From assembly GCF_019334725.1 (NCBI RefSeq), contig NZ_CP079818.1, positions 682,001 to 746,000 of the forward strand: a DNA stretch of 64,000 nucleotides, given 5' to 3'. Origin of the DNA: Neisseria perflava (GTDB taxonomy: Bacteria; Pseudomonadota; Gammaproteobacteria; Burkholderiales; Neisseriaceae). A model generated the notes under the pieces. The model was not told the DNA's origin. It ran no database searches and worked only from the letters and a program-made list of their open reading frames with translations. The position numbers were made by a program, and so were the translations under genes. Of this stretch, positions 61,201 to 64,000 are shown in pieces. The first letter of the stretch is position 1. Each line of letters begins with the position of its first letter.

Positions 61201-64000
61201 AGATAAAGCAACTGTACAAGTTTCCAATGCTTTGAATTTGACCTCCAATACTACAACTGCATCCGATGGCGCAGTCACAACTAATTACAGTATCGATCTC
61301 GCTCAAAGCACTAAAGATAACATCCAAAAAGGCGTAGATGCCAAAACCGCCGTTGACAGCAAAGGCCTGACCTTTAGCGGCGACAACGGCAGCACCAATA
61401 TCGAAAAACTCGGCTCCACCGTGACCGTTGCCGGCGACGACAACATCACCACCGAAGCCCAAGACGATAAAGTGACTGTTAAGCTGAAAAAAGACCTGGT
61501 AGTGAACAGCGTCGAAGCCGGCGACACCACCGTGAACAACGACGGTGTGAAAGTAGGCGACGATGTCGCATTGACCCAAGACGGTGTTAAAGCGGGTGAT
61601 GTCAAACTGACCAAAGACGGTTTGAACAACGCCGGCAAGAAGGTTACCAACGTAGCCGACGGTGACCTCAATGCCAACAGCAAAGACGCCGTTAACGGCA
61701 GCCAACTGTTTGCGACCAACCAAAACGTAGCGACAAACGCCGCCAATATCGCCAAAGGCATCAACTTCGGCGGTACCGCCGGCAGCAACAACTACGCATT
61801 GGGCGACACCATCAATGTCAAAGGCGACAGCAACATCATCAGCGAAACCGTAGCCGGTGGTGCACAGCTGAAACTGGCCAAAGACATCATCGTTGACAGC
61901 GTGACCGCAGGCGACAGCAAACTGAATTCAGACGGCCTCACCATTACCGGTGGCCCGAGTGTGACCAAGTCAGGCATCAATGCCGCCAGCACCAAGATCA
62001 CCAATGTTGCCGCCGGTACCGATGACAACGACGCGGTCAACTACAGCCAGCTGAAACAGCAAAGCGCCGCCGCCCGTACCGAAGTTGCAGCCGGTACCAA
62101 CATCAAAGACGTGGTTAAAGGAGTCGGCAATAAAGGCCAAGACGTTTACACCGTCAACGCCAAAGGCACGACTGCGAGCGCCGGTTCGAGCCAAGTGACC
62201 GTTACCGCCGCTGAAAAGGCCGACAACGTGACCGACTACAGCATCGACTTGGCTGATGACACCAAAGCCGAAATCCAAAAAGGCGTAGATGCCAAAACCA
62301 CCGTTGACAGCAAAGGCCTGACCTTCAACGGCGACAGCGGCAGCACCAATGTCGAAAAACTCGGCTCCACCGTGACCGTTGCCGGCGACGACAACATCAC
62401 CACCGAAGCCCGAGACGATAAAGTGACCGTTAAGCTGAAAAAAGACCTGGTAGTGAACAGCGTCAAAGCCGGCGACACCACCGTGAACAACGACGGCGTT
62501 AAGATCGCAGGCGGTCCTAGCCTGACCAAGTCCGGTATCGATGCCGCCGGCAAGAAGGTTACCAACGTAGCCGACGGTGACCTCAATGCCAACAGCAAAG
62601 ACGCCGTCAACGGCAGCCAACTGTTTGCGACCAACCAAAACGTAGCGACCAACGCCGCCAATATCGCCAAAGGCATCAACTTCGGCGGTACCGCCGGCAG
62701 CAACAACTACGCATTGGGCGACACCATCAATGTCAAAGGCGACAGCAACATCATCAGCGAAACCGTAGCCGGTGGCGCACAGCTGAAACTGGCCAAAGAC
62801 ATCACTGTTGACAGCGTCACCGCAGGCAACAGCAAACTGAATACAGACGGCCTCACCATTACCGGTGGCCCGAGTGTGATCAAGTCAGGCATCAATGCCG
62901 CCAGCACCAAGATCACCAATGTTGCCGCCGGTACCGATGACAACGACGCGGTCAACTACAGCCAGCTGAAACAGCAAAGCGCCGCCGCCCGTACCGAAGT
63001 TGCAGCCGGTACCAACATCAAAGACGTGGTTAAAGGAGTCGGCAATAAAGGCCAAGACGTTTACACCGTCAACGCCAAAGGCACGACTGCGAGCGCCGGT
63101 TCGAGCAAATTGACCGTTACCGCCGCTGAAAAGGCCGACAACGTGACCGACTACAGCATCGACTTGGCTGATGACACCAAAGCCGAAATCCAAAAAGGCG
63201 TAGATGCCAAAACCACCGTTGACAGCAAAGGCCTGACCTTCAACGGCGACAGCGGCAGCACCAATGTCGAAAAACTCGGCTCCACCGTGACCGTTGCCGG
63301 CGACGACAACATCACCACCGAAGCCCGAGACGATAAAGTGACCGTTAAGCTGAAAAAAGACCTGGTAGTGAACAGCGTCAAAGCCGGCGACACCACCGTG
63401 AACAACGACGGCGTTAAGATCGCAGGCGGTCCTAGCCTGACCAAGTCCGGTATCGATGCCGCCGGCAAGAAGGTTACCAACGTAGCCGACGGTGACCTCA
63501 ATGCCAACAGCAAAGACGCCGTTAACGGCAGCCAACTGTTTGCGACCAACCAAAACGTAGCGACAAACGCCGCCAATATCGCCAAAGGCATCAACTTCGG
63601 CGGTACCGCCGGCAGCAACAACTACGCATTGGGCGACACCATCAATGTCAAAGGCGACAGCAACATCATCAGCGAAACCGTAGCCGGTGGTGCACAGCTG
63701 AAACTGGCCAAAGACATCATCGTTGACAGCGTGACCGCAGGCGACAGCAAACTGAATTCAGACGGCCTCACCATTACCGGTGGCCCGAGTGTGACCAAGT
63801 CAGGCATCAATGCCGCCAGCACCAAGATCACCAATGTTGCCGCCGGTACCGATGACAACGACGCGGTCAACTACAGCCAGCTGAAACAGCAAAGCGCCGC
63901 CGCCCGTACCGAAGTTGCAGCCGGTACCAACATCAAAGACGTGGTTAAAGGAGTCGGCAATAAAGGCCAAGACGTTTACACCGTCAACGCCAAAGGCACG
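58253..64000 (+). CDS. Second giant trimeric autotransporter adhesin, 3' end beyond window
   Basis: Open for 1916 codons to the right edge, so partial. The N-terminus MNKIFKVVWNRTIQSFVV is an ESPR, with the signal peptide cut near residue 69 (NSYAA). YadA-type head repeats (SLAVGTNAKATQTHAVAMG-like) run to about 550, with a neck (SATSTDAINGSQLYG) near 556. A second head follows (SIAIGPNAATS from about 605), then a second neck near 850. A long stalk from about 950 has repeated NVADGDLNANSKDAVNGSQ and TVAGDDNITTEA blocks. No collagen triplets are seen. The membrane anchor would lie further right. Confidence 0.9.
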   Translation, partial: MNKIFKVVWNRTIQSFVVTSELAKGRVKSSAEQNSTDVSAESGKNGIATVFRLTVISAALLGAGNSYAATAGRGLIAVDPPTSATAVSGATATGIGALSVGASANATANGAVAVGTSANATHNNSLAVGTNAKATQTHAVAMGADTSASSSYATAIGKSANAVSADSTALGADSKANGTQATAVGKNALANNVSTTALGNEAQAYGIGSMALGKSSTSRGQDGIAIGSGSQAAANAQNAIAIGTNAVGYQSESIAIGNSTQAQTGNTIAIGKSAVANSPSSGSALSSAIALGADANATGLGTIAIGRASGVLSQNIMHPGLTHNNIAIGNTARVGDSSSPKITQAIAIGSGNRVDAQGRPEGAWAKGDQSIAVGGNVVAEGNSSISVGGDDLDSVGGTQYSGSATDKFIKYNAQGAKVGEYALRGKNLRDIYKEMTGDTMNSGVYGNTIAGQGSVALGVQSNSSADLSLAIGTKSQATAFGGVALGTGAKATLLNSVALGTASKTDKEGRAYVQREIMGVTYTWAGGQTTDAGDVVSVGSQGYERQIINVSPGDISATSTDAINGSQLYGVLNALERVRYFSVKSEEGKTDGTKNWNNDGAKATNSIAIGPNAATSTGATGSVSLGHNANVLGSSSVAVGPNATVTSGTVGAVALGSNANSRGTGSIAIGLNTENDRNYSIVVGAHSRANYENATVVGARAAAQNNGTAMGYLSNAVGDDSVAIGHQAQTAQSYSIAIGKQANSSGLYSTAIGSSAQAAGQNSFAGGNNAKATGSDSVALGNGATTTVGSSVALGNGAVGTANNFDATAKNATFKNDSGAATNVSYAASSSSKTGAVSVGSAGNERQIQNVAAGRISATSTDAVNGSQLYTVMNNVGHNIQQNGTDKSRINNNGTVNYANGNLTTVAVTDGENASKVQINVTQGTLSVNNNGTVSAPTAGVATAGDVANAINNAKTTTNVAAGSNTHVNKTTSGKETTYTVSADKATVQVSNALNLTSNTTTASDGAVTTNYSIDLAQSTKDNIQKGVDAKTAVDSKGLTFSGDNGSTNIEKLGSTVTVAGDDNITTEAQDDKVTVKLKKDLVVNSVEAGDTTVNNDGVKVGDDVALTQDGVKAGDVKLTKDGLNNAGKKVTNVADGDLNANSKDAVNGSQLFATNQNVATNAANIAKGINFGGTAGSNNYALGDTINVKGDSNIISETVAGGAQLKLAKDIIVDSVTAGDSKLNSDGLTITGGPSVTKSGINAASTKITNVAAGTDDNDAVNYSQLKQQSAAARTEVAAGTNIKDVVKGVGNKGQDVYTVNAKGTTASAGSSQVTVTAAEKADNVTDYSIDLADDTKAEIQKGVDAKTTVDSKGLTFNGDSGSTNVEKLGSTVTVAGDDNITTEARDDKVTVKLKKDLVVNSVKAGDTTVNNDGVKIAGGPSLTKSGIDAAGKKVTNVADGDLNANSKDAVNGSQLFATNQNVATNAANIAKGINFGGTAGSNNYALGDTINVKGDSNIISETVAGGAQLKLAKDITVDSVTAGNSKLNTDGLTITGGPSVIKSGINAASTKITNVAAGTDDNDAVNYSQLKQQSAAARTEVAAGTNIKDVVKGVGNKGQDVYTVNAKGTTASAGSSKLTVTAAEKADNVTDYSIDLADDTKAEIQKGVDAKTTVDSKGLTFNGDSGSTNVEKLGSTVTVAGDDNITTEARDDKVTVKLKKDLVVNSVKAGDTTVNNDGVKIAGGPSLTKSGIDAAGKKVTNVADGDLNANSKDAVNGSQLFATNQNVATNAANIAKGINFGGTAGSNNYALGDTINVKGDSNIISETVAGGAQLKLAKDIIVDSVTAGDSKLNSDGLTITGGPSVTKSGINAASTKITNVAAGTDDNDAVNYSQLKQQSAAARTEVAAGTNIKDVVKGVGNKGQDVYTVNAKGT
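61330..64000. repeat. Long stalk repeats of the second adhesin (915-bp period)
   Basis: Copy B (62282-63196) and copy C (63197 onward, cut at the edge) are 915 bases apart and almost identical. Copy A (from about 61331) is related but 36 bases longer in its middle. Each contains a neck-like KDAVNGSQLFATNQN and a stalk block. Local differences show mosaic exchange between copies. Confidence 0.9.

Overview
The window is a chromosomal segment of a Neisseria species. The main evidence is the very dense DNA uptake sequence GCCGTCTGAA, mostly in its AG form (AGGCCGTCTGAA). Gene content fits too: pldA, tonB-exbB-exbD, nsrR, an M23 peptidase resembling the neisserial pilus-associated one, dusB-fis. 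The AG dialect, not the AT dialect of the meningococcus and gonococcus, suggests a commensal such as the N. subflava/flavescens group. That species placement is inference; AT-form copies occur only at a few sites.

Positions 1-46 kb are mostly ordinary housekeeping genes in short transcription units, typically separated by inverted pairs of uptake sequences that form terminator hairpins. Left to right: partial serB, lpxH, a PIG-L-type deacetylase, aspS with a DUF502 gene, pldA, rpsT, a polyamine-binding lipoprotein, two AT-rich unknown secreted proteins (9.0-10.5 kb), a small EamA protein, fhs, a family-2 glycosyltransferase, fba, a thioesterase with xerC, tonB-exbB-exbD, an ETF:ubiquinone oxidoreductase, folP, a CAT-anticodon tRNA, a small membrane protein, a nitric-oxide group (nsrR, a hemerythrin-like protein, nnrS), tRNA-Arg(CCT), a DUF441 gene, ispB, rplU-rpmA, a UbiH-type hydroxylase, a queuosine group (yhhQ, queF with a preQ1 riboswitch), a family-9 glycosyltransferase, a COG4255-like gene, the M23 peptidase, pncB, aroE-mtgA, a possible adhesin-E-like protein, glnA, a lipoprotein, a site-2-protease-like membrane protein without its zinc histidines, dusB-fis, an EamA transporter and purH.

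Positions 46-64 kb are dominated by two very large trimeric autotransporter adhesins either side of dusA and yciO. The first (2923 aa) has an extended signal peptide, a YadA-type head, about 320 uninterrupted Gly-X-Y triplets built from the 15-residue unit GAKGEKGDKGDQGEA, about 24 copies of a beta-rich module and a YadA-type membrane anchor. The second runs off the right edge after 1916 codons and contains 915-bp near-identical stalk repeats. Each gene is preceded by a sequence matching the -24/-12 sigma-54 promoter (GG-N10-GC), almost perfect for the first. A collagen-stalked trimeric adhesin pair apparently under RpoN control is the most unusual thing here.

No transposase, prophage or CRISPR array was seen. 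All assignments come from reading the sequence and recognising families; no database search was run.
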